The notes beneath the pieces are model-generated. The model made no database searches. It saw only the letters and a program-made list of their open reading frames with translations, and was not told the origin of the DNA. DNA of 64,000 bases, from assembly GCA_025266875.1 (NCBI GenBank), contig JALLLT010000015.1, forward strand, positions 372,001-436,000. The letters run 5' to 3'. Every line of letters starts with the position of its first letter. Position 1 is the first letter of the stretch. Positions 1 to 10,975 of the stretch are shown here, in pieces. The position numbers and the translations under genes are program-made. Source of the DNA: Fennellomyces sp. T-0311 (lineage: Eukaryota > Mucoromycota > Mucoromycetes > Mucorales > Lichtheimiaceae).

Positions 1-486
1 ACGTATACGAAAAAAGCAGGCAGCGCGCTCACAAGGTGACACTAGACCATCTAAAAAAGATGCTTCACGACGAAGAGAACGAGGCCGAATTCAGTCCGTT
101 GCCTTTTCATTATATGGAGATTTCGATGATGCTTCTGGAAAGGTTGGCATGTCAGCATTAATTCCGTAGTATAGCCTGCTTACAGTCTTCGTAGCGCTCC
201 CGAAGATGTCCCCAACAGTGAGCAAGTGCGACGGTACTTGAAGGATTTACGCGAAACAAGACAATCAAAAGCACGAGCTGGTCTTTCTGTACTCGATGAC
301 AGATACCTTGGGGTGAGAGATTGGATGGAAACGGTAGTATAGGGACAGCAACTCATGCATTTTATTGCTTAGATGAACAACCTTTCACTGATGGAAATCA
401 ACGAGATTCGACCCTTCTTTTCGCGAGCGTTTTTAGAAATGCGGAAACTGAGTGTAGACAATGCAGGCGAGCAACCTCCAGCATGA
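1..486 (+). CDS. PSF2: GINS complex subunit Psf2, C-terminal part (5' end outside window)
   Basis: Psf2 is one of four GINS subunits, which with Cdc45 and MCM2-7 form the replicative helicase in the nucleus. Three exons are visible: 1-142 (reading from base 3), 195-312 and 373-486, with introns of 52 and 60 bp; the frame is kept across both joins and ends at TGA 484-486. The product contains the family blocks FSPLPFHYMEI, then a helical segment with RRYLKDLRETRQSK, and the typical C-terminal NNLSLMEINEIRPFF. These match the Psf2 signature in which FxPLPxHYMEIA and LTLMEIN are the best conserved parts. The N-terminal part lies left of the window. The first 50 bases translate less convincingly, so the first exon boundary is uncertain. 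The gene converges on YPP1, with 44 bp between stop codons. Confidence 0.88.
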
Positions 487-530
487 TACCCTTAATTCTT
501 TTTCTTGTATATAAAAGCATCTTGCATTGG

Positions 531-3500
531 TCACACGTAGCATGGTAAAACAGAGAATGGCTGAATGGGCCGAGTACTCTCGAGTTCCAGCGCGTATATC
601 ATACACTCCTTGCCACGAGCAGCCCGTGCTGTCTTTTGGTAAATACGCCCAAGATAGAACCTGAAACAGACGTCGTTAGCCAAAGCCCGAGGTAGTGATA
701 GTCTTTGTAACATACCATGCTTCTGCACAGTCCCATCCAGAACCTTTCGTAACTGAATCCAGAATGCCTTCTGCTATATCGAGATCGCCAATATCAATGT
801 GTACACGAGCTAACCATACGCGACAGTCAACTTCATTTTGGTCCGTCACCATGCCCTTCTCGAACGCAGCAATAGCGTCGTCGATACTGTTGGTTATCAT
901 CCAAAAACGACCAAGCATGCACCAGACACGTGGGTTAGTGGTCCAGTCTGCATTTTCAGCTTCTTCGATCGCCTTGAATGCTTCTTCTCCTTTACCAAGC
1001 TTGATAAATGATGACGCAGACAAAAGCCAGAGATTCGATAGGAGGCGTGCTGCCTGTCGATGTCTTAGGCGCACAAGCATAGGTATGCGTGTTGGGATTG
1101 TGGACGGTTGCAATAATGTGCGGATGCTGTTCACAGAGTTGCTTCGCATGGAGGATGCTGAATTGGTAAACGAACGGGCGTCCTGAGCAACTGTTAGGTA
1201 AGAAGATATCGCGTTAGTATCGACAATTTCTCGTATTCTACATGGCCAACATACCATTGTTGCTTGCCATATTTAAAGAACTTTTACTTTGATCATTGGC
1301 TGCTAGATCACGTTTTGACTTGCGGCTGCTGCTACGCGAGCTGAAAAGATGCAAGCCATGGTGATGTTTTGATGTATGTGTTGATACTGTCGTAACGCTT
1401 TCTGTATCCGTCTTATCATCGCTTGGATTCGGGACAGCCAGGAATGGAGACGGATCGGTTTCTGGTTTGGCATTGAAATTTGATGCAGAACGAGTCCGAC
1501 TGCTTGAAGAGAGATTTGGCTTGAGTCGTCCGCTGCGCACGTCGTCATGCGAACGTGATGCCAAAATATGTTTTTCATCAACCTGTGCTCTTCCAGTAAC
1601 GCTGTTGCTGCTGACGCTAAGTCCACGACGTCGTTGCTGTGATAACTGGGTTTCACTAAGATTTCCTAATGATCCAGACACCACAAATGCATTATTCTGA
1701 TATATTCCACGTTCCTGTACTAAGCTTTCCCCGTTGCTCAAGCTTGATTCCATCGCCGATATTTTTCCGTATACCGCAAACAGTTCTTCTTGAGCTTCTA
1801 ATGCTGCTTCTGGTCCGTCGATTGCACCCAAAAGTAACGTCCGAGTAATTTGTAAGGATATCCGTTGCTCCGAACCTCCTTGTGTCTCCGGATCTTCCGA
1901 CTCTTGGAGGCCGATTTCACACGTTTTCAAAGCTTTAACAAGATCATCTTGTACCGGACACGAGCATGCCAATGTCAGCAGATGCCAAGATGGAAGGTGC
2001 GTTTGGTTTAGCTGTAATGATTTTGCGACGGTTTGGACGGCTTGTTGGATATCATGCATTTCCGCATGTTGAAGAGCAAGCTGGTAGTAAGTTTCCCAAG
2101 CATTGGGATCCAATTCAACCGATTCGTACAGAGATTCAAGCCCTTTCTCATAATATGACGAGCGTAAGGTTGCATCGTGTGCTGCATTTGATTTGAATAT
2201 GGTGAGTCTGATAAGCTTCTTCAAGTGATACATTTGAAACTTACTTTGTCGAGCAAGGAGGCTATATGCCGCGCCAACAGCTCTATGCGCCTGAGCGCCC
2301 AAAATCTTCCAATCATCATCTTCTGGGGTTGATACATGCTCAAGTTTTTTTCGAGCCAGTTCAGCCAATATGAGCGCCTCTGAACCATCACATAGATATA
2401 TACATTGAGTTCGTATAGCTGCTAAAAATACTTGCATAATTTTTTCCAATGGTTCGTCTTCGGTGGTATGGTTTGCTGCAATGGAGTTTTTTTCGCCGTG
2501 CGCGCTGTCTTTCACAAGATTATCCATCAGATCGCTATCGACTGGTGGTGTAGGTACACTTTTGCCGGAGGGGTCGGTGATCAAAGCATCTCCTGTCTGA
2601 CACGCTTCTTCCCATCCCTGAGAGCTCAACCCAATCAGATAGATGTATGTTTTCAATGCGTATTTTGCCTCGTCATAATCGCCTAGCCGATCCAGCGTAA
2701 GAAATAGGTAACGCATGATGCCCGGAGAGTTGAATGTTCGTTGTGCAGCACGGTTCAGAACCTAGTACACCATGGTCTGTCATTGGTATACTCAAATCAC
2801 AAATAAACCACTTTTACCTCAATAAATCCTCTTAGTTGACTTGGAGTACCTCCAGACAAATCCACATCTCTTGCAAGCTGATCCAAAAAACTCAAAACGA
2901 GCGAATTACCCTGTCCCACTTTCGGAAAGTGCACCATTGAAAACAACATCTGCTCGTAAATAGTGTGCATACACATGATTTCTGTCGAGAATGCTTGTTG
3001 GAGGGGAATCCTAGATAAGCTGTCAGTGTCGGAGGAAGCCAAGCTGACATGATCGAATTACCCTTGGATATCTGTGGATAGAATATATTCGTCTTCAGTG
3101 TACAAATATGAAAGGTACTGAGCCGAGAACTTGGTTACCACCATTCTCTTGTAAATCCTCCAGTAAGTGGGTTGCGCTATGGTCACTTTTTGATATGCGC
3201 GTATGAATTCCAGAGACCATGTGGTACCAATGCTAAAAAAAGATACAGTAAAAAGTCAGTTCACGTTCATTCAATAGGACCCATTAATAACGTACTCTTG
3301 TTGTAGCGACAATAACGTAGCTCGATATAATGCCTCCTCAGCCCATTCAATATAAACCATCTCCCCTTTCATATCATATGACTCGTTGAGAAGGGTGATG
3401 ATTCCTTGATGACTTTGCATTGCAGCGTCGATATTCCCCGTCTGTTCATGTGCAATAGCTATTTAACTTTTCGGTGTAAGCTTTCTGTGATTAGCATGTA

Positions 3501-4130
3501 AGCGGGCTCTCAGCCACCTGCCTTTCATTGCTCGTGCCTGAAGAAACAATGCTAGACCATATCCAGCCGCGACATCTGTCTTGTTAAAGGAGAGTTGTTC
3601 GACTATAACCAGTGCTTTTTCAAAATCCCCGCATTCAAAGTGACACCTCGCGAGTACCACCTTTGCAAACTGATAACACCAAATAACCATTAAACCCCTG
3701 AACCACCTCTTTTCCATCCCGGCTCTTCACCTCCTTTTCGGTGTCGGACACGGTGTCGTCTTGAGTTTCAAGAGCCGCCTCGAGCTGCAGCACCAGCGGC
3801 TGAACCTGCTCGCTTTCCAAACGAGATTTCCAAGTAATGATGTCTGGGTTGTCATGCTGATGAGCGATTCCAGTGCTTTTCCCTTCTGACGCGCTTGTCA
3901 ACTGTGCCAGTGCTGCCTCTGCAAGAACAGTTTGCTCCAGTACTTTTTGGATATTCCTCGATTTAGTTTTGAGTGTAACCTTGAATTTTTATATTTCTGT
4001 TACCTGTGCCGGCGCCAGTGTTGTTGTACTTTTTGTACCTTCTGGCGAGATCAGGAATGGCTTGCCAATTCCCTTTGCATCGGGCAATCTCTATGTCTTT
4101 TGCAAGCTGAGATGCCTTCGTGGTGGTCAT
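531..4130 (-). CDS. YPP1: Ypp1/TTC7-like TPR protein, PI4-kinase plasma-membrane scaffold
   Basis: Ypp1 (TTC7 in animals) joins Efr3 and the PI4-kinase Stt4 to make PI4P at the plasma membrane. I place ten exons: 4130-4004, 3942-3731, 3669-3522, 3458-3296, 3232-3062, 3019-2818, 2761-2245, 2181-1255, 1190-716 and 660-531. Together they are 3072 nt, an exact open frame for 1023 residues, near the usual family length. The start was chosen at 4130 because the N-terminus has the family helix around ARCKGNWQAIPDLARRYKK. TPR-like repeats follow, such as LARCHFECGDFEKAL and LDPNAWETYYQLALQHAEM, then a Ser-rich low-complexity insert (about 1300-1750), and C-terminal TPRs ending AWFYLGRIYQK. The third intron appears to be GC-AG (AAAG|GCAGGT). 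The 63-bp intron at 2182-2244 is in frame and could be read through. Confidence 0.85.
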
Positions 4131-4874
4131 CTGATCCGAGAAACGGGACGGAAGTTGAACCGGGAAGCTGTTGATGACACGCGGCATATAAAAGGAGCCC
4201 CAATCCTGTGTGACACGTGACACCTTGCTTTCGTAGGTGTCAGAGCATATGGTAGTCAATACGATCTCTCGGTTGCCATGCCGACAGCCTTTCAATATAT
4301 GAATCAAGTTGCAGATCTGCACGAAGATTTTTATGATAGAATGAATCTGGTATAGCGCTCATGCTGGCTTTTTGAATATTCAAGAGACGACCCGCACTGG
4401 AAAAGCGACTGTGCATGTCCCTCACGACGTGTTGACGATAACCCTTCGGAATACTCACGTTGAATGACGTCGATAGCACGGTGCATATTGTCGTTTTAGA
4501 AAGGTATTAAATCGCTAAGCAAACCCAATTCAGTTAGCGCCGGTACATTCCTCTATGCCAGACTATTTCCTTCGTTGTCAACCTTTGTGTACCTACATAA
4601 ATAAAGTACAGCGGTGTTCGGAGTAGCGTTCATAAGAAAAGGGATACTATTTTGCAGCCTTGCATAAAAGTAGTCTATTTTCCTCGTCGTGGAAAAGTTA
4701 TCTTCATGCAGGTGCCCCTCAAAATCTGCCTAGGTGCTCAGTCGAATAGAGGCTTTGCTCTCTTGCCTTATCCAGATCGCAAAATATTATCACTCACGCC
4801 ACCTATTTAAAAACGAGGAGCCCAAGGAGCTATACAGTTTGCTTCTTCCTTCATCTACGTTTGTCTATAAATCG
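4131..4874. other. Intergenic region between divergent YPP1 and small membrane gene A
   Basis: No gene is firmly supported. The minus strand carries a 79-codon open stretch (4240-4479) with a splice-donor-like GTGAGT near 4460 that could be an untranslated or alternative upstream exon of YPP1, but it shows no recognisable domain. Promoters for YPP1 and for gene A must lie here. No clear TATA box was picked out for either. Confidence 0.4.
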
Positions 4875-5377
4875 ATGATCCACCCCGCCCTAATCGCTTG
4901 GTATTGTGTCGTTGGCCTTGTCTTTCTCTTAATCGTGTTTTGCGCGTTCTATGGATCCTCCCGTCATCGCTCGGCCCCTTGGGGTATCGCCCTGAATTGG
5001 GCAAGAGCACTTCGTTTTCTTTGTAAGCCCATATACTGATACAAGACTGCTCATCTAATATATTTTTAAAAGCTTATATTCTGAAAATTACCCGTATCTA
5101 TGATTGTGTATATTATTTTACACCAAAAGAATGGAGAAGAAATAGCAACAATCTATATCCATCCAAACTCGAGAACCCGACATCAGTATTCTACTGCTTT
5201 TGCAATAGTTCTATTTGCTTGTTTCAAGCAAAATCATTGTGGCTGCGCGTGACAAAACCAACACTGCATAGCGATGCTCCACCGGCATCTGGTGATGCCG
5301 TGCTACCGATCTACCAAAAACAAGAACGGATGGCTACTGATTCCAGAGAGGCTGCAAATGCTGAGCCGCCAAAATGA
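4875..5377 (+). CDS. Small membrane protein family, member A
   Basis: Not a family I recognise; function unknown. Two exons, 4875-5022 and 5073-5377 (intron of 50 bp, phase 1), give 150 residues. Residues about 6-27 (LIAWYCVVGLVFLLIVFCAF) form one transmembrane helix right after a 5-residue N-terminus. A basic linker follows, then the family core: TRIYDCVYYFTPKEW, a short variable stretch, and FYCFCNSSICLFQ. The tail is polar and rich in Ala, Pro and Asp. The same order, the same intron position and the same phase occur in genes B, C and D downstream on the same strand, which strongly supports the exon join. The core is probably cytoplasmic or lumenal next to the membrane; the topology cannot be settled from sequence. 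The cysteine pair in the second block may bind metal or form a disulfide; this is a guess. Confidence 0.7.
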
Positions 5378-6373
5378 TTTTAAATGCCTAACACTGATAT
5401 CCTGTTTACTGCGTTACTGGATGGCATCGGTACATGTTTTATTTGGCTGGCTAAAGCAGCATGCCCGAATAACATTGCAGATTGTAAGATAGCACATGAC
5501 ATGGTCTTGCGCATTTTTGTATACACCAGAATACAGTTGCAATCATTATCTTACGACAGTAGTGTACTTTCCTGTTAAATATTTAGTGGTAAAGCCAACT
5601 CGGATTTCATGTCGATGCTAAATCATCTTATAGCATTCAATTAAAGCAACATCTTTTGTATATCTCGTTTGTTTTAGGCTTCATATTTGGCAATATATGC
5701 ATCACTCATTGCACTTGTCTGTGAAATGTCTGTTTATGCACTATTGTTTAGCGTCAGCATTTTTGCTCGCGTGCCAACGATCGAAGCATGCGAGTGTCTG
5801 AAAGATGTATGACTACGCGCATGTAAACTTTTGCAATGCACTGCGCTTACTCATCTTATATCTGCTATGTTCCGTTCATGGCTATGTGTTCTTGTGCTGC
5901 AAACGTAACTTCAAATCAAAAATTACTACGCAAGTTCTTTATGTAGGACTTTTTAGTGCATCGACTGGTAGGACAAATGCGTAGCATGTACTATACTTTG
6001 AATTGGTTGTTGTTCTATATAGATTCTTTAATTGATCGCTTTTATCAATAGTTGGCGTAGCACATGACGAGACGTGCTAACATCGCCTACCAGAAATACT
6101 GCCACGCTTTCGATACGTACATACTATATGTCCGAATGCTCTACATACAACAATAACGGTATAGAAAAGTAGAATTCAGGCATTTATTAATTTCGTCACA
6201 TTCGTAGACCTTGCTGGATCATCGTGACCATCACTTCTATTTTTATTTTAGTGAAACCATACTGATGAGGCGCATACATTCCAATTTGCCATTTTGTATG
6301 ACTCGTTCAAAACTTTGGCAATATGTATGGTCTTTCTTCTCTTTCAATTTTCACAATCAACACACGTACCAAC
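5378..6373. other. Intergenic, A to B
   Basis: AT-rich sequence with only short chance reading frames. No RNA gene, repeat or further copy of the membrane family was seen. Confidence 0.5.
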
Positions 6374-6888
6374 ATGGCATTAGATGCAGGAGCGATTGTT
6401 GGCTATGTGTTCACTGGTATTATTGTATTTATTCCTGCGATAATATTTGGCGGTGGAATCATCCTCTTTGTCGGATTTTTCGTGCTGTATTCACTATGTA
6501 AAACACCTCAAGCACTTGATCCTTTTTCCGTGAGAAGCGCTGACCGACATTTTGTAAAGCAACAATATTAAAGGTCACACGGATATACGATTGCGTATTT
6601 CACTTTACGCCTCAGGAATTCAGATACGATAACAGATATCCGTCCGACTATCCGCGTAGGCCCACATCAGCTTTCTTTTGCTTGTGGGATCCTTTCGTAC
6701 TCCTATTCCAGCTAAAGTCGCTATGGCGCCGTAAGACAAAAAACTTGCCCAGTTTCTGTTTCGGCCGTCGCACAAGATCAAGTGACTTGCTGCCAACATA
6801 TCGTAAAGAATCATCAATGTCCACCTCAAGCATTGATGTCCAAGGAGGCCATCCAGTACCTTCGTCTTCTACGAAGCCGACTACGTGA
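6374..6888 (+). CDS. Small membrane protein family, member B
   Basis: Function unknown. Exons 6374-6497 and 6560-6888 (62-bp intron, phase 1) give 150 residues, the same length as member A. The N-terminus MALDAGAIVGYVF leads into a long hydrophobic stretch (about residues 8-40) rich in Ile, Phe and Gly, enough for one helix or a tight hairpin. The core reads STILKVTRIYDCVFHFTPQEF and then FFCLWDPFVLLFQLKSLW. It lines up with member A (SYILKITRIYDCVYYFTP) across the splice junction, and this decided the acceptor at 6558-6559 over a second AG nearby. The second cysteine of the C-x-C pair in the other copies is Trp here. The tail is rich in Ser, Thr and Arg. Confidence 0.7.
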
Positions 6889-7423
6889 TTGTTTTGAGTA
6901 TATGTGCGTATTATTCCATATCAGTATCAAGCACGCGTGACTCACCAATGCCACATACCCCATATCGCACAGACATAAATAGTCGACTCTACAGTATATA
7001 TAAATATAAGACCTTTCATATACGGATCTAGCTATTACACCCAGCAGCTGTAGATTCATTTAAACAAAATTTTACATAAAATACATAGATACTTGTGTAA
7101 TTCTTTTTGAGTGAATCTCTTCCATGGCGAAGCTCGGAATATACTTAATATGGAATGAACTTTCTTGAATTACGGAATGCAGAAAAAGGCTGTATCGTAA
7201 AGAAAAAAAGCGCGTAGGTCGTTCTTATTTTAGAAAAAAGCTACGCGAGTAATATGTCATTTGAACTAGGACATGCTGTGGTAAGTTGTGCAGCATCTCA
7301 CCATGTCAGCCGTGTAGTGAAACGTTCTCGGCCAAGTCACATGTACAAAAGTTTAAATACCAGCACGTTTCTCAATTTTCAGTCATCCTTTAACCTTTCT
7401 TCAACAACATTCTATCAGTAGCC
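6889..7423. other. Intergenic, B to C
   Basis: No gene seen. A pyrimidine-rich leader (CTTTCTTCAACAAC and similar) precedes the start codon of C, and TTTAAATA at about 7352 could serve as a TATA-like element. Confidence 0.4.
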
Positions 7424-7989
7424 ATGGATGCTGGAATGATAGTATTCTGGGTTTTCTTCTCCATTATTGCGGCAGTAATCGCCATCGGTTGGCTGGCATT
7501 TTTACTACCAGCAGCTGTTTCTATTCTTGGTATGACTTTCTCAAGTGATTAAATTCATTCTTAAAACCGCTAATCACTTGGGGTAAATCAGAGACACTGT
7601 GTAGCTGTTTCCAAATCCCACGCTGTCTCTATCTCTTCACCCCTGAAGAATTCAAGATTGATAGCAAAAAGTCCTATGGCGAATATGGAAGATACGAGGC
7701 ACGATATATATGTGTTTGTGACCGATCCGTTTGGCTGTATCAAGTATGGCATCTAAAAAACCGTATCGTCAACAAAATGCGCAGCCAAATCGGTTGTACA
7801 AAACCATCCTCCCTAAGGCAATCAGCTGATCTCCTCCCAATGTCACAACCCTCTGCTCCGCGAGATGAACCCTCGACGTCGGCGTCCTCGGTTCCAAAGA
7901 ATCCTTATACTACTGTGACTATGGGCCACGGCATTGACTGGGCGTCTTCATCATCCCAAACAGAAAGCAAGGCGACAGCTCAGCAATGA
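7424..7989 (+). CDS. Small membrane protein family, member C
   Basis: Function unknown. Exons 7424-7529 and 7592-7989 (62-bp intron, phase 1) give 167 residues. The N-terminus MDAGMIVFWVFFSII opens a single transmembrane helix (about residues 5-33). The core has PRCLYLFTPEEFKID, then RYICVCDRSVWLYQVWHLK and a basic stretch (NRIVNKMRSQ). The tail from about residue 105 is Ser/Thr/Pro-rich with two SxSS clusters, which looks disordered and phosphorylatable. Compared with D, the second block is nearly identical (CDRSV-x-LYQ-x-WHLKNRI-x-NK), so C and D are closer to each other than to A and B. Confidence 0.72.
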
Positions 7990-8373
7990 TAAAACTACAG
8001 CTAAGCTCAAACATCATGCAAGTATTTTACATCCTTTGCACCTCGCTTATGGATGCAGACATATGCTTTTCTTCAGCCGATGTAAAGCATTGCAATGTAA
8101 ATCAGCAGAAAGAGCAAATTATATATACGGACGTAACACTATTTCCTTAATAGTTGAAACTACATATTTAGTATAGGAAGATGTTTAAGATCTGCTTATT
8201 TTCACAATAGAGATATACACAATTGAGAGTCTTTAATAATTCTGGGTGTACAGCTATGGTCAGATTATCCTGGATGAGCCACAGGCGAGAGACTTATATG
8301 AATACACGGAAACCTGTTTTTTTAAGCGTCGTTCTATCCCAATTTACGTAGTAAGCACGTACTATCAAAAGTA

Positions 8374-8800
8374 ATGAAACCACAAATGACCTTTGCCTTT
8401 GCATTTCTTAATGTAGTACATGCGCATATTCTAGTTCTCATGGTGAGCTCCTACATATATAAGAACCAGGACGTTATTTTAGCACATATTAGTAACAACA
8501 GACCATCATTTCTATGTATCTACATCTTTCTTGTAATAGCAGACAGACATTTTGTCAGGTACGATTATACTTCTCTTTCTACCCAAATGAAACTATGGCA
8601 GTTACATATCTGGAACTCCAAAATGCTTATACCGTTTAACACCTGAAGAATAGAAGGATGATATAAAGTATCCTATACGATAATCAGTTCTGTTGGTCAC
8701 AGCGTTATATACGCGCTTGTAATCGTTCTGTTTGCCTTTATCAATCATTGCATCTGAAGGATTGTCTCATTAACAAGTTGTGCAGCTAGATGGGGTTCAC
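8374..8800 (+). pseudogene. Broken copy of the small membrane protein family
   Basis: From 8589 the DNA aligns with exon 2 of members C and D: a KLWQL block, then a shifted LYRLTPEE followed directly by a TAG, and from about 8704 an intact-looking RYIRACNRSVCLYQ then LHLK and NKL. Stops and at least one frame change separate these blocks, so the gene cannot make the full protein. A hydrophobic stretch starting at ATG 8374 and ending at ATG|GTGAGC may be the decayed first exon, but this part is weak. The order and strand match the neighbours, so this is a tandem copy that has lost function, lying just before the CACTA element at 9037. Confidence 0.6.
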
Positions 8801-9036
8801 AATCGATGCCTGCACTATCAGATGACATACTTTAAATGCTAAAAAATTCTGCTCAGCCAGATGAACTTTGTCACCGTCTTCAATTTCAAAAAAAAATCCG
8901 TACGTATCGCACTCGCATCATATCTATGAACAATGATATCGGCCAGTTCCCTCCAGTATCCAAAAACGGAAATGTTACCGTGGCTCAGCGATGGTAAAAG
9001 TGAATATATATAGACCTATAAGTTTATGTTTCATAC

Positions 9037-9047
9037 CACTACGGGTT
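9037..9047 (+). repeat. Left terminal inverted repeat of short CACTA element
   Basis: CACTACGGGTT, the exact inverse complement of bases 10538-10548. The match continues imperfectly for several more bases (TTATTTT against TTTAAAT). Confidence 0.85.
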
Positions 9048-9329
9048 ATTTTGCTACGTTACATCCACGGCAAATCTCTACAAATCTACAACTCGGCAAA
9101 TCTCCGAATTTCGACCATTTCGTAGATTTTATCTCCAGAGATTTGCAGTGTTTTTTCGTAGATTCGCCGTAGATCCTCCATAATATGAATACGCTTAAAC
9201 CATAGCTTTTGGATGATAGAGGAACAAAAATACAACGAAAATGATGATATAAACAATCGTTTTATTTAAGAGTTACGAGGTGCTTCGTTTTCGCGCTCTC
9301 GTCTGGGTACTAAGCAGTCGCAGTCTACA

Positions 9330-10226
9330 CTATTTTTTCTGTCGTTTTTTCGTATTTGCTATCTTTTTCACTAGAGTTGCTACCTTTTTTCCTGAGCTTC
9401 CGATATCACTGTTGGTGACGGATGATCGCTTACGCTTGCCTGTGTCCACTTCCTTTAATGTACTTTTACCTGGCTTGGTTTGCTCCGGCTTTTTTTGTAT
9501 AAATATCCCTTTTTCAGAGAAGGCTCATCGAGCTCGCTAGGATCTTCTTTGTAACTAACCACTAAATCACTGTCATCTTCATCATTTCTACTCTTTTCAC
9601 TGACACCTTTACCACTTGTATCCCCAAAACCTTCTCTCGAAAAGCCATGCTTAACCACCGATTCAATAAATAGTGTCTTACTTGTCTGTTCGGGTCTGTC
9701 GTCTGCTGCTGCGTCAAAATCGCCCATCGGCGCGTCCAGGTCCACCGTCACGCTGGGGGCGTATGTGGTACTTGGTTACCCATCGCTTTTACCATAACTG
9801 TCATTAATCTCACAGTTGTACTGATGGTCACTTTGGTTAAAATGAAAAGCTAGCAAACAGCTCGATATCCAATATGAAAATCTTACACTTCTTGAATTGG
9901 ACTTTCATTACCTTCATATTCATTACAAGATTAGCCATCGCGAGTGGATTTGTCATTTTCAGCACTGCAAGCAACCAATATAAAGTTGTAGAAACACATC
10001 TAGTATACCTTGTATTCGTCTCATAGCTATAAGCCTCTTCAAGTTTCCTTCGCTTCTTTTGGTGTCTATTTTTCACAGTTTTTGCTTTCTTGACAAGCCC
10101 TGATTTGGCGATACAATCTCCAATATGCTGATGCTCTGTTATAAGTTTTCTGAAGAAAAGGCTATCACAGCGATGGCATTGGAATTTTCTCCGGAAAACG
10201 CTTTTTAATATTGTGATGTTTGTCAT
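9330..10226 (-). CDS. Zinc-finger protein of the short CACTA element (transposase remnant)
   Basis: The first exon starts at 10226 and encodes a finger FQCHRCDSLFF...HQHIGDC with spacing C-x2-C-x13-H-x3-C, followed by a very basic stretch (KKAKTVKNRHQKKRRK). The same finger with the same spacing opens the transposase of the large element at 30013. After one or more introns (a GTATAC donor near 10013), an acidic region rich in Asp/Glu follows (about 9751-9480), and a Lys/Arg-rich tail can be read down to TAG at 9330. The transposase core, with its catalytic acidic residues, is absent. Exon joins inside are not settled, and it may be a non-coding relic. If made, it could bind the element ends without cutting them. 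Confidence 0.45.
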
Positions 10227-10374
10227 TTCATGGATGGGTGTGAAGAGTAAAGGAAAACGCGTCTAATTTTTCACGACAAGTCCTCCGACCAAAGCAGATA
10301 TGCCGCAGGTTTCTGAAGATTTCCTGTAGTGACCATATATAGCTTTATTAGCACGCAGTAAGATTCGGATGGAC

Positions 10375-10396
10375 ATATATATATATATATATATAT
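10375..10396. repeat. (AT)n microsatellite
   Basis: Uninterrupted AT dinucleotide run of about 11 units inside the short CACTA element. Confidence 0.9.
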
Positions 10397-10537
10397 GTTC
10401 AATCGATGTAAAACTCTCCTGGTGAAGAAACAACAAGTTTACCGCTAAAATACTAGAGAAGATTTGCCGTAGTATTGTGGAGCTTTGCCGCACTTGAAGA
10501 TAATTTTAAGATATCCCGTTGATTTGCCGTCATTTAA

Positions 10538-10548
10538 AACCCGTAGTG
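10538..10548 (-). repeat. Right terminal inverted repeat of short CACTA element
   Basis: AACCCGTAGTG, the inverse complement of the left end at 9037-9047, followed by the AC duplication. Confidence 0.85.
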
Positions 10549-10975
10549 ACACTATATTTGGGCACCAGTTCAATGGCTGGGGAGAGGTAATAAATCAGAA
10601 AAAAAGTTAACACGGAAAAAACGAAAACACTTACCGCCCAGAACAATATGCTGTGGACCTGTTCGTTACGGTCCTCTCCTGAGATGCTCAGGTCGTGAAT
10701 GAATGTCTCCATTCGTTTCCATGTATGTCCGAAGCACGCTTCTTATGTTCATAGATGCGTTTGTATCACGATTCAATACCTGTGTTGCATCTGTAAATTT
10801 GGTTGCATTTCAAGTTTTTCACTTTGTTCAATCATACCCCATGGTTAGTACAGAGCTTTAATCCATATACATTTGATTTGTACGAACTTATAGCTATAGT
10901 TGAATATGTATTAGCTACCATACGTTACTATACTGCCTTCTTTTGAAACTTACGGGCAAGACGAACCTCAGGGCA

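Larger units (their letters stand above)
9037..10548 (-). mobile_element. Short CACTA (EnSpm/CMC-type) DNA transposon, internally reduced
   Basis: The left end is CACTACGGGTT and the right end is its inverse AACCCGTAGTG, the hallmark CACTA terminus. The dinucleotide AC flanks both sides (9035-9036 and 10549-10550), fitting a 2-bp target duplication. Subterminal repeats are present as expected for this class: CGGCAAATCT at 9068 and 9094 on the left, and GATTTGCCGT at 10461 and 10521 plus TTTGCCG at 10484 on the right, in inverted orientation. At 1512 bp it is far too short for a Tnp2 transposase. It keeps only a zinc-finger reading frame on the minus strand, so it would need a transposase in trans. 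Confidence 0.82.

Noticed and set aside
4240..4479. Minus-strand frame upstream of YPP1 considered as its first exon
   Set aside because: The family N-terminus begins at 4130 and no in-frame splice from this stretch was found.
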